DNA of 32,172 bases from an uncultured Schlesneria sp. (GTDB lineage: Bacteria; Planctomycetota; Planctomycetia; Planctomycetales; Planctomycetaceae). Both the position numbers and the translations under genes were made by a program. Shown here piece by piece: positions 17,818 to 26,894 of this stretch. The DNA is taken from NCBI GenBank assembly GCA_903840265.1, contig CAIMFH010000097.1, forward strand, positions 1-32,172, given 5' to 3'. The notes under the pieces were generated by a model. That model was not told the origin of the DNA. It was given only the letters and a program-made list of their open reading frames with translations, and ran no database searches. The stretch's first letter is position 1. Each line of letters opens with the position of its first letter.

Positions 17818-19251
17818 TTATGCCAGCAGATCTTTTACCACTTCGCCATGCACGTCCGTCAGCCGGAAATCGCGACCCGCGTAACGATAAGTCAGCTTTT
17901 CGTGATCGAAGCCGAGCAGATGCAGCATCGTGGCGTGAAGGTCGTGGACGCCGACTTTCTTTTCGACCGCTTTAAATCCGAATTCGTCAGTGGCACCGTG
18001 TACGTAGCCCCCTTTGACGCCGCCACCTGCCATCCAACAAGTGAAACCGTGATGGTTGTGGTCGCGACCGTTGATCTTGCCGGCGTTCGCGCCGGGAGTC
18101 GGAAGTTCGACCACCGGCGTTCGACCAAATTCGCCTCCCCACAGCACCAGCGTTTCATCAAGCAGGCCGCGTTCCTTCAGGTCGGTCAGTAGCGCCCCGA
18201 TCGCCTGATCGCATTCACCCGCCAGACGACGATGATTCACTTCCAAGTCATCATGGTTATCCCACGGCTGCCCTTCCCCGTGCCAGAGCTGCACAAAGCG
18301 AACGCCGCGTTCAATCAATCGGCGTGCGATGAGAAGTTGTCGCGCCTGGACGCTGGTCCCATACGCTTCCTGAACATGCTTGGGCTCGGCCTGGATATTG
18401 AAGGCGTCCGTCGCTTCCATCTGCATCCGGTACGCGAGTTCGAACGAGTGGATTCTCGATTCTAGAGCCGATTCGTTGCCCCGTTGCTCGGAGTGTCGGC
18501 GGTTCAACTCCTGCAACAGATTCAGTTGCCGACGTTGCTCGCCACTGCCAATCTGATCGTTCTTGATATTCTCAATCAGCTTTTCGATCTGCTGGTGCCG
18601 GGTATCGATATACGTCCCTTGATAGACGCCCGGCAAGAACGATGATCGCCAATTCTGAGCTCCCGTGATAGGCAGCCCATTCGGGCACATCGCGATGAAG
18701 CCGGGAAGATTCTGGTTTTCCGTCCCCATGCCATAGGTGACCCACGAACCAAAGCTCGGGCGCGGCAATCGGCCGTCACCACAATTCATCAACATCAGCG
18801 ACGGTTCGTGATTCGGAACTTCGGCATGCATCGACCGGATGACACAGATGTCATCGATGTGCTGAGCCGTGTGATGAAACAGCTCACTGACTTCGATGCC
18901 ACTCTGGCCATACTTTGAAAACTTAAACGGCGACGCCAGTGCCGCCCCAGTCTTACGTTCGGTCGGCAGATTCGAAGTCGGCAGGCTCTGGCCATTGTAT
19001 TTGGTGAGCGACGGCTTCGGATCGAACGTGTCTACGTGCGACGGACCACCGTTGAGAAAGATATGAATGACATGCTTCGCCTTCCCGCCATACTGAGCAG
19101 GTCGCGGCGTCATCGGCGAGGTCGATCCCGGCGCCGCTTCAGCCCCCTGCCCGAGTAAGCTCGCCAATCCCAGGCTGCCGAGGCCGGTCCCGGCCCGGTT
19201 CAAGAACTCACGTCGTGTCGCTGGAAGAGTGAGATATTGGTGAAGGTTCAT
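17818..19251 (-). CDS. DUF1501 protein, Tat-exported
   Basis: The 477-residue protein starts with a twin-arginine signal (TRREFLNRAGTGLGSLGLAS, residues 12-31), so it is folded before export. The DUF1501 body, an alkaline-phosphatase/sulfatase-like fold, shows HIFLNGGPSHVDTFDPKP, MHAEVPNHEPSLMLMNCGDG, VLWGGEFGRTPVVE and GRDHNHHGFTCWMAGGGVKG; the acidic and His residues in these blocks are probable metal ligands. It is the second gene of the classic planctomycete pair with the DUF1553 protein, about 90 bases upstream on the same strand, and the two products are assumed to work together in the periplasm. The reaction is unknown. ATG 19251 is fixed by the Tat signal. Confidence 0.95.
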   Translation of the reverse strand: MNLHQYLTLPATRREFLNRAGTGLGSLGLASLLGQGAEAAPGSTSPMTPRPAQYGGKAKHVIHIFLNGGPSHVDTFDPKPSLTKYNGQSLPTSNLPTERKTGAALASPFKFSKYGQSGIEVSELFHHTAQHIDDICVIRSMHAEVPNHEPSLMLMNCGDGRLPRPSFGSWVTYGMGTENQNLPGFIAMCPNGLPITGAQNWRSSFLPGVYQGTYIDTRHQQIEKLIENIKNDQIGSGEQRRQLNLLQELNRRHSEQRGNESALESRIHSFELAYRMQMEATDAFNIQAEPKHVQEAYGTSVQARQLLIARRLIERGVRFVQLWHGEGQPWDNHDDLEVNHRRLAGECDQAIGALLTDLKERGLLDETLVLWGGEFGRTPVVELPTPGANAGKINGRDHNHHGFTCWMAGGGVKGGYVHGATDEFGFKAVEKKVGVHDLHATMLHLLGFDHEKLTYRYAGRDFRLTDVHGEVVKDLLA

Positions 19252-19341
19252 CGTCGTCTCTGCTTTCTCGGCCCGTTTTCAAGTCTTTCTGGCAGGAGAT
19301 ATTCCTGCCAATTATTTCGACTTCAGCCTTAGACTGTCCAA

Positions 19342-22122
19342 TTAATCCGCAAACCAGAACTCATTCGTCAGCAGTAACGTTTGGGCCAATCGATCCCAGG
19401 GCGACTGCTTCTCCGTCGGCGTCGTCTGTGCTTCGGCCACAAATCGCAGCGCCAGTTCTCGCTCTTCCGATGAAGGCTCGCGAGACAAAACCCGGCGATA
19501 CATCTGCGCTAGCCTCACGCCATCGTCGTTCGCGCCAACCTGGCTCTCGGCCGCAACTCGTCGTGCCTGCTCGATGACGAATGGCGAATTCAATGCGAAC
19601 AGTGCCTGCTGAGGCACCGTCGTGTTTGGGCGTTCTGGAGCACTGGAGTCGACATCGGCGAAATCAAACGCCCGCAAGACACCTGGCAAATCGTTCCGAT
19701 TCACAAACGCATAAATCGTGCGACGCGAATTATTCGGGTTCATGACATCTTCAAATGGCCGACCGCCAACCGACTGGTCCAATCGCCCGGCCACCGCCAG
19801 CATCGAATCCCGCATCTCTTCAAAGTCGACTCGCAATCTCGGCATCCGCCACAACAAACGATTTTCAGGATCCACCGCACGAGCCGCCTCGTTCTCGGCC
19901 GACGACTGGCGATACACATCGGATGTCAAAATCAGCCGCTGCATCTGCTTCAGGCTCCAACCACCATCCATCAACTTCAATGACAGCCAGTCGAGCAATT
20001 CCGGATTCGTGGGAGGCATGCCGCGCGTCCCAAAGTCGCTGGGGGTTCCTACCAATCCCGTTCCAAAGTGATGCTGCCAAATCCGGTTGACGATGACTCG
20101 AGATGTGAGCGGATTTTTGGCGTCGACGATCGCCTGAGCCAACTCCAAACGGCCGCTCCCCTTGGTAAACGGCTTGCGTTCCAGCCCCGCCACGACTTGC
20201 AGGAACTGACGCGGGACTTGCTTGCCGTGTCGACCGGGATTGCCGCGGATGAACACCGGCGAATTCTGGAGCTGACCGTCTCGCATCACCATGGCGCGCG
20301 GCGGAGCACCCGGCGATGTCACCTTGAGACTATCAACGTTGCGTTTCAGTTGTGTAACTTTGTCCCGAACGTCACGACCGACCAGCCCTCGGCTCTCCTC
20401 CATCTTCACGATGCAGGGAGATCCCTCGCCGTACAGGACGACTCGCAATTCCTCGGCGGCTTCGTCGGGTAACGACTTAGCATCCGCAGATTCCTTTCGC
20501 AGCGCCTGCCACTTCGATTGGACATCGTTGAACACTCCGCCATAGACCTTGGCTAGATCCGGCAATGTCTGCGGTGGCGCAGTGATAATCGCCTGCCGTA
20601 CCAGGGCATTCACCTTTCCAGCATCCTCGGCTCCGTCGGGTGACTTCCAGCGTTCTACCAGTTGAGCAACTTGCCCCGTAAATTCTTCGACGCCGTGCTT
20701 GGAAAGCTGCTGCCAGGGACCGAAGACCCGATTTTCGGGCTTGGCCTTCTCGTCGAGATAACGTTTCCAGCGTTCGACCAGTTGCTTCCGCGGCTCGTTC
20801 TTCTCACTAAAAACGGCGGGAACATTCTGCCAATTCTGATTTTCACGAGCGACGACGATCAGGCAATCGCCCGCTCGCGATCGCAATTCGTCCATCACCT
20901 TGCCCATCGCTTCGTGTTCATAGTCGGCAAGAGCACGCTCGCGATTGGCAAGTTCCTTTTCAAACTCGACAAACGCCGAAGCTTCTTTGGGGGTGCCGAT
21001 AATCGGCAGCTCTTCCGGTTCCATTGACGAGGCGAACACGCCGTACAATGAGTAATAGTCGTCCGTCGGCACGGGATCGAACTTGTGATCGTGGCATCGC
21101 GCACAGCCAACCGTCAGTCCCAGTAAACCGCGAGAGACAACATCGATTCGATCGTCGATGATGTCCTGAGTGTTGTTCAGGTATCGCCTTCCTACGGTCA
21201 AGAAGCCCAAGGCCGCCAACCGAGGATCATTGGCCGCAGACTCGACAACCGCGTCGGCCGCCAGTTGCTCGGTCACAAACTGATCGAACGGCTTATCCGC
21301 ATTGAATGCATCGACCACGTAGTCACGATAGGTGTATGAATACGGGTACCGAGGTTCGGCCGTGAAGACATAGCCCTTGCTGTCGGCATAGCGGGCCACA
21401 TCCAGCCAATGCCGAGCCCAACGCTGTCCATAGAGCGGCGATGCGAGCAACCGGTCAACCAGTCGCTCAGTCGCATCCGGCGCGGCTTCCGCTTCAAATT
21501 CCTGAACTTCATTTATTGTCGGCGGGATACCCCACAGATCGAGTGTGACCCGTCGAATGAATGTGTAACGATCCGCCGCGGGCGATAGATGCAACCCTTT
21601 GACCTGCAGAGCGGCCGCGGCGAGCGAATCAATCGGTGATCGCTCGCCGACAGTCCCTGCCGGAATCGCGGGCGCCTTGATGGGCTGAAATGCCCAGTGT
21701 GATTTAGTGGCATCGGCAGACGAACTCGCTCCAGGTGCGTCATCGGGCCATGGCGAGCCAAGTTCGATCCACTTTCGCAAAACGGCGATCTGATCGTCCG
21801 GCAACTTTCCCTTAGGAGGCATCTGCGTGTCATTCGGGGAATGACTCAGGACCTGAATCAACCGACTGCCATCAACGTTCCCGTCAACCACCACCGGTCC
21901 CGAATCGGTTCCTTTGCGAAGTCCGCCGCGATTGTCCAGACGCAACCCCGCCTCTTGCTTCTTCGCCCCATGACATTCCTGGCAGTGCTGGATCAGCAGC
22001 GGTCGAACCTGCTTTTCAAAGAATTCCACCTTTTCGGCGGGCAATGCTTCTGCGGCGACGACTGGCCGAAGGCAGAGGGCAACGAGCGAGCAACAAACGA
22101 GATATCGAAATGTCGAGGACAT
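19342..22122 (-). CDS. PSCyt1-DUF1549-DUF1553 cytochrome-type protein
   Basis: The 926-residue exported protein has a signal peptide (about 1-24), then a planctomycete cytochrome-c-like domain with haem motif CQECHGA (Cys47, Cys50, His51) and a downstream MPPKG Met ligand. DUF1549 follows (about 165-370), with a second haem-type motif CARCHDHKFDP (Cys340, Cys343, His344), then a long middle region rich in charged residues, and a C-terminal DUF1553 (about 640-900; LTSRVIVNRIWQHHFGTGLV, then PNTTVPQQALFALNS). Family knowledge suggests periplasmic electron transfer coupled to an unknown oxidation with its DUF1501 partner. AGAAGG lies seven bases before ATG 22122, which also gives the best signal peptide; the frame runs 28 codons further up. 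It forms an operon with the gene ending at 17818. Confidence 0.95.
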   Translation of the reverse strand: MSSTFRYLVCCSLVALCLRPVVAAEALPAEKVEFFEKQVRPLLIQHCQECHGAKKQEAGLRLDNRGGLRKGTDSGPVVVDGNVDGSRLIQVLSHSPNDTQMPPKGKLPDDQIAVLRKWIELGSPWPDDAPGASSSADATKSHWAFQPIKAPAIPAGTVGERSPIDSLAAAALQVKGLHLSPAADRYTFIRRVTLDLWGIPPTINEVQEFEAEAAPDATERLVDRLLASPLYGQRWARHWLDVARYADSKGYVFTAEPRYPYSYTYRDYVVDAFNADKPFDQFVTEQLAADAVVESAANDPRLAALGFLTVGRRYLNNTQDIIDDRIDVVSRGLLGLTVGCARCHDHKFDPVPTDDYYSLYGVFASSMEPEELPIIGTPKEASAFVEFEKELANRERALADYEHEAMGKVMDELRSRAGDCLIVVARENQNWQNVPAVFSEKNEPRKQLVERWKRYLDEKAKPENRVFGPWQQLSKHGVEEFTGQVAQLVERWKSPDGAEDAGKVNALVRQAIITAPPQTLPDLAKVYGGVFNDVQSKWQALRKESADAKSLPDEAAEELRVVLYGEGSPCIVKMEESRGLVGRDVRDKVTQLKRNVDSLKVTSPGAPPRAMVMRDGQLQNSPVFIRGNPGRHGKQVPRQFLQVVAGLERKPFTKGSGRLELAQAIVDAKNPLTSRVIVNRIWQHHFGTGLVGTPSDFGTRGMPPTNPELLDWLSLKLMDGGWSLKQMQRLILTSDVYRQSSAENEAARAVDPENRLLWRMPRLRVDFEEMRDSMLAVAGRLDQSVGGRPFEDVMNPNNSRRTIYAFVNRNDLPGVLRAFDFADVDSSAPERPNTTVPQQALFALNSPFVIEQARRVAAESQVGANDDGVRLAQMYRRVLSREPSSEERELALRFVAEAQTTPTEKQSPWDRLAQTLLLTNEFWFAD

Positions 22123-22500
22123 CCTGCGACCTTCTGCGGGGAGCGTATAAGAGAGCGGATCAATTGGCGGGAATGCTGGCGGGCGTAGCACAATTAATTG
22201 TTGCATCCCGATCTCTCGGAAGCAATTGCGTTACATCGTTCGGATCGTGGTTTCGACGAAGTCGTCACCACACATTTATATCGTCCGCCAATCGAATATC
22301 ACGGAAATCGAACTCCGGCAGACCCTCTCAATCGGCTAGCTTGCGATTCGATTGACCTGAACTCGCCAGAAAAATTCATAATTCTTGGCGTTGACTGCGG
22401 TAGCGATAAGTATGAAGATTTGATGAACAACCGATAAATAATTTGGTTGCGTGCAGATTCCGTGGAGAGATCGCCTTGCTCTGACGCTGGAGGATGACAG
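22123..22500. other. Divergent promoter region
   Basis: These 378 bases separate the minus-strand DUF1553 operon from the plus-strand small membrane protein. No gene is supported. The right half (about 22340-22440) is noticeably richer in A and T than its surroundings, as expected for promoters. The left part includes the leader of the DUF1553 gene. Confidence 0.5.
22352..22382 (+). promoter_or_regulatory. Possible sigma-70-like promoter of the small membrane protein
   Basis: TTGACC at 22352-22357 is followed after 17 bases by TTCATA, or after 19 bases by CATAAT at 22377-22382. It lies about 120 bases before the gene starting at 22501. The match is only partial, and other placements (TTGACT at 22391) are possible. 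Confidence 0.25.
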
Positions 22501-22698
22501 ATGTCTATTGATAACTGGAAGTTATGGGTCGTACCATTCGCCGCCTGGTTGGTCGTGATGGCGTGGTACACGGGTTACCAATCCGGCTATGAGGAAGGGC
22601 ATCAAACGGCATGGCAGATGTCACGACCCACATTCTTAATGCAAGACGGGGAACTGGTCGTCAGCTACGACAACTCCGGCAATTCGACAAGCAAATAA
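22501..22698 (+). CDS. Small single-pass membrane protein, 65 residues
   Basis: The protein begins MSIDNWKLW, has one transmembrane helix (about residues 8-24, VVPFAAWLVVMAWYTGY) and a soluble tail with YQSGYEEGHQTAWQMS and an acidic end (MQDGELVVSYDNSG). TGGAGG lies upstream of the ATG at suitable distance, and a strong intrinsic terminator follows directly after the stop, so this is a convincing stand-alone transcription unit despite its size. I do not recognise the family. A GYxxGYEEG-type motif after the helix suggests a conserved function in the membrane, for example as a small subunit or regulator, but this is inference. It is convergent with the beta-propeller gene. Confidence 0.7.
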   Translation: MSIDNWKLWVVPFAAWLVVMAWYTGYQSGYEEGHQTAWQMSRPTFLMQDGELVVSYDNSGNSTSK

Positions 22699-22730
22699 TC
22701 CCGCCAGTAACCCCGGCGGGATTTTCTTTT
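22698..22730 (+). terminator. Intrinsic terminator after the 65-residue protein
   Basis: ATCCCGCC (22698-22705) pairs with GGCGGGAT (22715-22722) across a 9-base loop, followed by the T-rich tail TTTCTTTT ending at 22730. The stem starts at the stop codon. On the minus strand the hairpin is followed by ATTATTTG, so it may also stop transcription of the gene ending at 22736. Confidence 0.88.
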
Positions 22731-22735
22731 GAGGA

Positions 22736-23590
22736 CTACTTCCCGAGCAGTTCCAGTTTGCCGTCCACCGTCCGTCGCAGGATCGCCTTCACATGTGGAT
22801 CGGCGATCAATAGATCGTCACCGAGCATCGCCACTCCAACAGGATTTTTCAGAGGGTCGCCCTTCACGAATTCGACCGGAGCGCCCCCGGCGGATTCGAC
22901 CTTCCAGATCGTCTTGGCATAGTTGTCGGCAATATACATTTCTCCTGCCGACCCGAGCACCACATGGTGCGAAAAGTTGAACGGTCGCCCCTCGACAAGA
23001 ACTTTGCGTTCTTTGCCATCGGCCGAGATCTGGATCACCGCGTCCTTGCCGTGACACACCGCAATCAAGCGGCCTTCGGCATCCATCGTCAATCCGCGCA
23101 CAGCCGCCAGTTCGGTGATGATCTCTGGCTCACCCCCGCCCGACGGCACTTTCACGATCCGCTGAATTTCGATATCGGACGCGTAGATTGCCCCATCCTT
23201 GGCAACGGTGATCGCCATTGGGATCCCCACATTTCCCTTCGTCAGCGGTTGTGGCTGACCGGCGTCGTCAAACCGATAGATTTCGCGCGTGGCTGAATCG
23301 CCCGCCAGCAACTTTCCGTCTTGATCGATCGCCAGGCAACGCACCGCATTCAACGGCGTCCGAAACTTCTTCGACCCCTGAAAATAGATCGACCATTTGT
23401 TGTCAGCAAACTTCCAGATCCCCGGAAGATCCCGATCGGCAACGTAGACCGCCGAATCCTTGCCGACGGCGACTGCCAGCGGGTACTTCATCGTCTCTTC
23501 TGCGAACGCTTCGCAGGTCGCGAACCTGGCGACAATGAATGCACAAACCAACCAAATACGGGGTCTGACAGTAGGCGACAATTGATTCAT
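22736..23590 (-). CDS. Exported NHL/SMP-30-like beta-propeller protein
   Basis: The 284-residue protein has an N-terminal export signal (about 10-30, IWLVCAFIVARFATCEAFA) followed by a six-bladed-propeller type repeat fold. Recurring units are AVYVADRDLPGIWKF, GKLLAGDSATREIYRF, GAIYASDIEIQRIVKV, GRLIAVCHGKDAVIQI and GEMYIADNYAKTIWKV, typical of NHL repeats or SMP-30/gluconolactonase-like proteins. Clear gluconolactonase metal ligands are not obvious, so an enzyme activity is uncertain. It lies about 210 bases downstream of the sorbosone-dehydrogenase-like gene on the same strand and may act on the same sugar or simply be a binding protein. Export to the periplasm or outer face is expected. 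Confidence 0.85.
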   Translation of the reverse strand: MNQLSPTVRPRIWLVCAFIVARFATCEAFAEETMKYPLAVAVGKDSAVYVADRDLPGIWKFADNKWSIYFQGSKKFRTPLNAVRCLAIDQDGKLLAGDSATREIYRFDDAGQPQPLTKGNVGIPMAITVAKDGAIYASDIEIQRIVKVPSGGGEPEIITELAAVRGLTMDAEGRLIAVCHGKDAVIQISADGKERKVLVEGRPFNFSHHVVLGSAGEMYIADNYAKTIWKVESAGGAPVEFVKGDPLKNPVGVAMLGDDLLIADPHVKAILRRTVDGKLELLGK

Positions 23591-23800
23591 TGGATTGAGA
23601 ATCCCGAGAACGTGGCGACGTGAGATGAATAAAAGATGAGGGCCTCAAGTCTAGCGTGCGCGGCCAGACTTGTCCCTCAATCGAATCGCTGGCCAAATCG
23701 ACGCATTCCCGATTGTGATCGGCTGGGCTCTCGTCATTCTTCGAACCTTCACCAACCACAATCGCAGGACGTAGCGCATCGTTGTGTTCACAGCACCGCA

Positions 23801-26533
23801 TCAACGTTGGAAATTGATTGAATCCAAATTCATCAACCCGCCCGCTTTATTCGGATGGACAAACACGAAATAGACATCATGCCGCCCCTTCGTTTCTGGA
23901 AGGTCGACAGATTTTTCGTAGAACTTTTCCCACGCGCCATTCACTTCGACTGGGATCGTGGCCAGCAGTTCGCCGTCTGGACCGTCGAGTCGAACTTCGA
24001 TTGAGCCGCCAGAACCAGCCGAAGCGATCTTCAGCGCTAAATGCTTGATCGGGTCCAATGAGACCCCGTTGAATCGCAGGTAGTGACCATGATTGATCGC
24101 GCCGACAAACTTCCCTCCACCAGCCGAACCGGACCCGAGAATCGAAGGCCCCTTCACTTCGTCTGCCAACTCCGCCTCGACCAACCGCGGCCTGAGATAG
24201 ACGGTCGCCGTGGAACTGAGAGGTGGAACCGCCCCGGCTCCGCGATCGATGTAGCTCGCTTCCAGCTTATAGTGGCCAGACTTGCCCCCCTCTTCTTTCG
24301 ACACGGGGATGTCACCGACAAAGCCAGAGAAGACACGAACCAGCCCGGCAGGTTCCAGGCTGTAGATCCAGCTCACCATCTGTTTGACTTCGTCCGGCGT
24401 GTGCTGGGCATGTGGGATCATTGGAATCTTGCCCCAAGCCCCGGTCGAACCTTTCAGCACCCGTTCAATCGAAGCCTCCATCGCTCCGTCCTTGCCGCGG
24501 TACTTGGTCGCAACCTCCAGCAGCATCGGCCCGACTCGCTTCTGATCGACAGCATGACAATTGAAACAGTCGCTGCGTTTCATCAGCCGCATCCCTGCAG
24601 GCCCCTCATTACCACCAGCCCCACCGGTCACCGGAATCGGCTCCTTCGAAAAGGCAGCATTGATCGAGACGCGGCCTGGCGAATCGGCGTCGATTAACTT
24701 CACACCGTTTTCATCAACCTCAACATCGTCATTCGAACCGTCTTCGCCATCCTTCACGTACAGTTGATACTGAATCGGCTCATCGGGATCGAAGAAGTCG
24801 CCCAACTGCGGACGGACGAAACGCACAACGGGACGCTCGTTGCCCACCAGAACGGGAACCGATCCGGAACTGGTCGCTCCGTGAGCATCCGTCACGATCA
24901 ACTCCGCGTTATAAACACCCGGTTCATCAATCGTGATCGTTGGATTCGCCTCACGAGAAACTACCTTCACATCGGGAGCAGCAACCGGCCCCCCTTCGCT
25001 TGCCTTTGCTTCAGCAGCACGAGTCACTCGCCATTCATACTTCAAATCGTCGCCAGCATCTTTGTCGAACGATCCCTTGCTCGACAGAGAGACCGCCAAG
25101 GGATGTTTGCCGATGTTGTTCTCGGCCGAAGCCACTGCGATCGGTGCCCGATTACCGCGAACGTAGTCGATGCGAACCAAGCGGGCGTTCTGATTCACTC
25201 CCCAAGTGTCGCCGTACTCGATCAGATACATCGCACCGTTTGGTCCAAATTCCATATCGATCGGACGGACAAACTGCTGCGTCGGCATGAACGGTTCGAT
25301 CTTTTTCACGTTGTACTCGGCATCCAGATGCACGACCTTGATCCAGTGACGTGACCATTCGTAGATGAACAGCGAACGATCAAACACCGCTGGAAACTTC
25401 AGATTCGAAGCCAGCGCATCCGAGTAGTGATAAACCGGCCCCGCACAAGCCGTTCGACCACCGCTGCCAAGTTCGGGGAACTCAGCCGACGATCCACCCG
25501 GATAGTAAAGGAACGCAGGCTGAGCCGGAGGCAACAGTTTTTCGCCCGTATTGTTCGGCGATTCATTCACCGGAGCGTTGGCGTCGAATTTCTCGCCGAT
25601 GGCTCCCGTCGCAAAATCAACATCGTGGTAGGCGTAGTTGTTCCCGACAAAGTAAGGCCAGCCAAAATTGCCAGCGCGACGAGCCTGATTGATTTCGTCA
25701 TACCCGCGCGGTCCACGAGGTCCGTCGCCACCCGCATCGGGTCCCACATCACCCCAGTAGACAAATCCCGTCTCCGAATCAACGTTCATTCGCCACGGAT
25801 TACGGCAACCCATCACGTAGATCTCGGGTCGCCCCTTCGAACCATCACGAGGAAACAAGTTTCCTTCCGGGATCTCATAGGTCCCTTCCGGTGTCGGCTT
25901 GATCCGCAGCACCTTGCCGTTGTAGCTGTTGGTGTTTGACGCCGACTTCTGAGCGTCCCACGGAGCCTTATCGGCTCGTTCATCGATCGGGGCATACCCC
26001 TGTGAATCGCCATGCGGATGAGTGTTGTCACCCGTCGCGATGAACAACTCGCCACGAGGACCGAAATGCATCGACCCCGCATGATGGCAGCATTCTTTGC
26101 GCTGCTCTTCGTATTTCAGCAGCACCTTCTCGGATGCCATGTCCAACTTACCGTCGACCAGCGTAAAGCGGCTGATGTGCTGGCCCGTGAAATTCGGTGG
26201 CGAGTACTGCAGGTAGATCCAAGCGTTCTCGCTGAACTTCGGATCCAGCGCCAGGCCAATCAACCCGTTCTCTTGTTCGGTCGTGATCTTCACATCACCG
26301 ACCTCGGAAATCTCCCGCGTCTTCGGATGGATCGACTTGAGCTTGCCACCCAGTTCAATCAGAAAAATCGTCCCGTCATCCGCGACGGCCAGTTCCATCG
26401 GCTGCTTCAGCCCGGTCACCAACGGCGTCACTTCAAACCGACTCGGATCCACAACTTCGGGTTCAGCCGCACTGACAAAGACCAGCGGGAATAGCGCAGC
26501 CGACAATCCTAGCGCAACAAACAGGCGGGGCAT
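23801..26533 (-). CDS. Glucose/sorbosone dehydrogenase-like, PKD, cytochrome c, CBM protein
   Basis: This 910-residue exported protein has four parts. After the signal peptide (about 1-23) comes a PQQ-type glucose/sorbosone dehydrogenase-like propeller (about 30-455; LKQPMELAVADDGTIFLIE, ECCHHAGSMHFGPRGELFIATGD, GCRNPWRMNVD). A PKD domain follows at about 460-565, then a class-I cytochrome c domain with CFNCH (Cys656, Cys659, His660) and IPMIPH as a likely Met ligand. The end (about 785-910) is a CBM6/CBM35-like carbohydrate-binding module. The arrangement suggests oxidation of a sugar or glycan in the periplasm with electrons passed to the attached haem. ATG 26533 with AGGA upstream was chosen; the frame starts 21 codons earlier. 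Related multidomain proteins are common in planctomycetes and Verrucomicrobia. Confidence 0.93.
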   Translation of the reverse strand: MPRLFVALGLSAALFPLVFVSAAEPEVVDPSRFEVTPLVTGLKQPMELAVADDGTIFLIELGGKLKSIHPKTREISEVGDVKITTEQENGLIGLALDPKFSENAWIYLQYSPPNFTGQHISRFTLVDGKLDMASEKVLLKYEEQRKECCHHAGSMHFGPRGELFIATGDNTHPHGDSQGYAPIDERADKAPWDAQKSASNTNSYNGKVLRIKPTPEGTYEIPEGNLFPRDGSKGRPEIYVMGCRNPWRMNVDSETGFVYWGDVGPDAGGDGPRGPRGYDEINQARRAGNFGWPYFVGNNYAYHDVDFATGAIGEKFDANAPVNESPNNTGEKLLPPAQPAFLYYPGGSSAEFPELGSGGRTACAGPVYHYSDALASNLKFPAVFDRSLFIYEWSRHWIKVVHLDAEYNVKKIEPFMPTQQFVRPIDMEFGPNGAMYLIEYGDTWGVNQNARLVRIDYVRGNRAPIAVASAENNIGKHPLAVSLSSKGSFDKDAGDDLKYEWRVTRAAEAKASEGGPVAAPDVKVVSREANPTITIDEPGVYNAELIVTDAHGATSSGSVPVLVGNERPVVRFVRPQLGDFFDPDEPIQYQLYVKDGEDGSNDDVEVDENGVKLIDADSPGRVSINAAFSKEPIPVTGGAGGNEGPAGMRLMKRSDCFNCHAVDQKRVGPMLLEVATKYRGKDGAMEASIERVLKGSTGAWGKIPMIPHAQHTPDEVKQMVSWIYSLEPAGLVRVFSGFVGDIPVSKEEGGKSGHYKLEASYIDRGAGAVPPLSSTATVYLRPRLVEAELADEVKGPSILGSGSAGGGKFVGAINHGHYLRFNGVSLDPIKHLALKIASAGSGGSIEVRLDGPDGELLATIPVEVNGAWEKFYEKSVDLPETKGRHDVYFVFVHPNKAGGLMNLDSINFQR

Positions 26534-26772
26534 AACAATCCTCGGCGAGAATCTCGTGGTGGGTAGACAAGGCAGGCGGCAGGTGCCTTTTGGCACGAGT
26601 CCAAATTGTAACCAATCTCGCTACCGAGCTAAATGTTTCCTGCCAGAAGTTTCAGTTTGCCTGCTGCTCAACCACGGCTCAATCAATTTGTGTCGTTTCC
26701 CCGAACTTTTCTCAAGAACCGCTGTCCAATTCCCCAATCTGTCCAACAGCACATTTCAGAAAGGAGGTTCCC

Positions 26773-26850
26773 ATGGTGAACACCCGTTTGCAAAGGTCAA
26801 GGCATCGATCGAGTCCCACGCGGAATGTCCGCGATGGTCTTATTTTCTGA
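26773..26850 (+). CDS. Leader ORF of 25 codons ahead of the 26895 gene
   Basis: ATG 26773 is preceded by AAAGGAGG, the strongest Shine-Dalgarno sequence in this region, at ideal spacing. The peptide (MVNTRLQRSRHRSSPTRNVR and five more residues) is very basic, with six Arg. Its stop codon TGA (26848-26850) is the first three bases of an inverted repeat. It ends 44 bases before the next gene. It is likely a leader peptide whose translation affects the downstream gene, although a small functional peptide is possible. Confidence 0.5.
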   Translation: MVNTRLQRSRHRSSPTRNVRDGLIF

Positions 26851-26889
26851 CGTGAATCCCAACAGACTCACGTCATCTTCCCAAGGGAA
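26848..26889 (+). promoter_or_regulatory. Two hairpins before ATG 26895
   Basis: TGACGTGA (26848-26855) pairs perfectly with TCACGTCA (26868-26875) around a 12-base loop. Right behind it TTCCC (26878-26882) and GGGAA (26885-26889) form a small stem that contains the AAGGGA ribosome-binding site of the gene at 26895. The first hairpin starts inside the leader ORF stop codon, so ribosomes ending the leader would open it. This is an inferred translational switch. Confidence 0.5.
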
Positions 26890-26894
26890 TTTGT

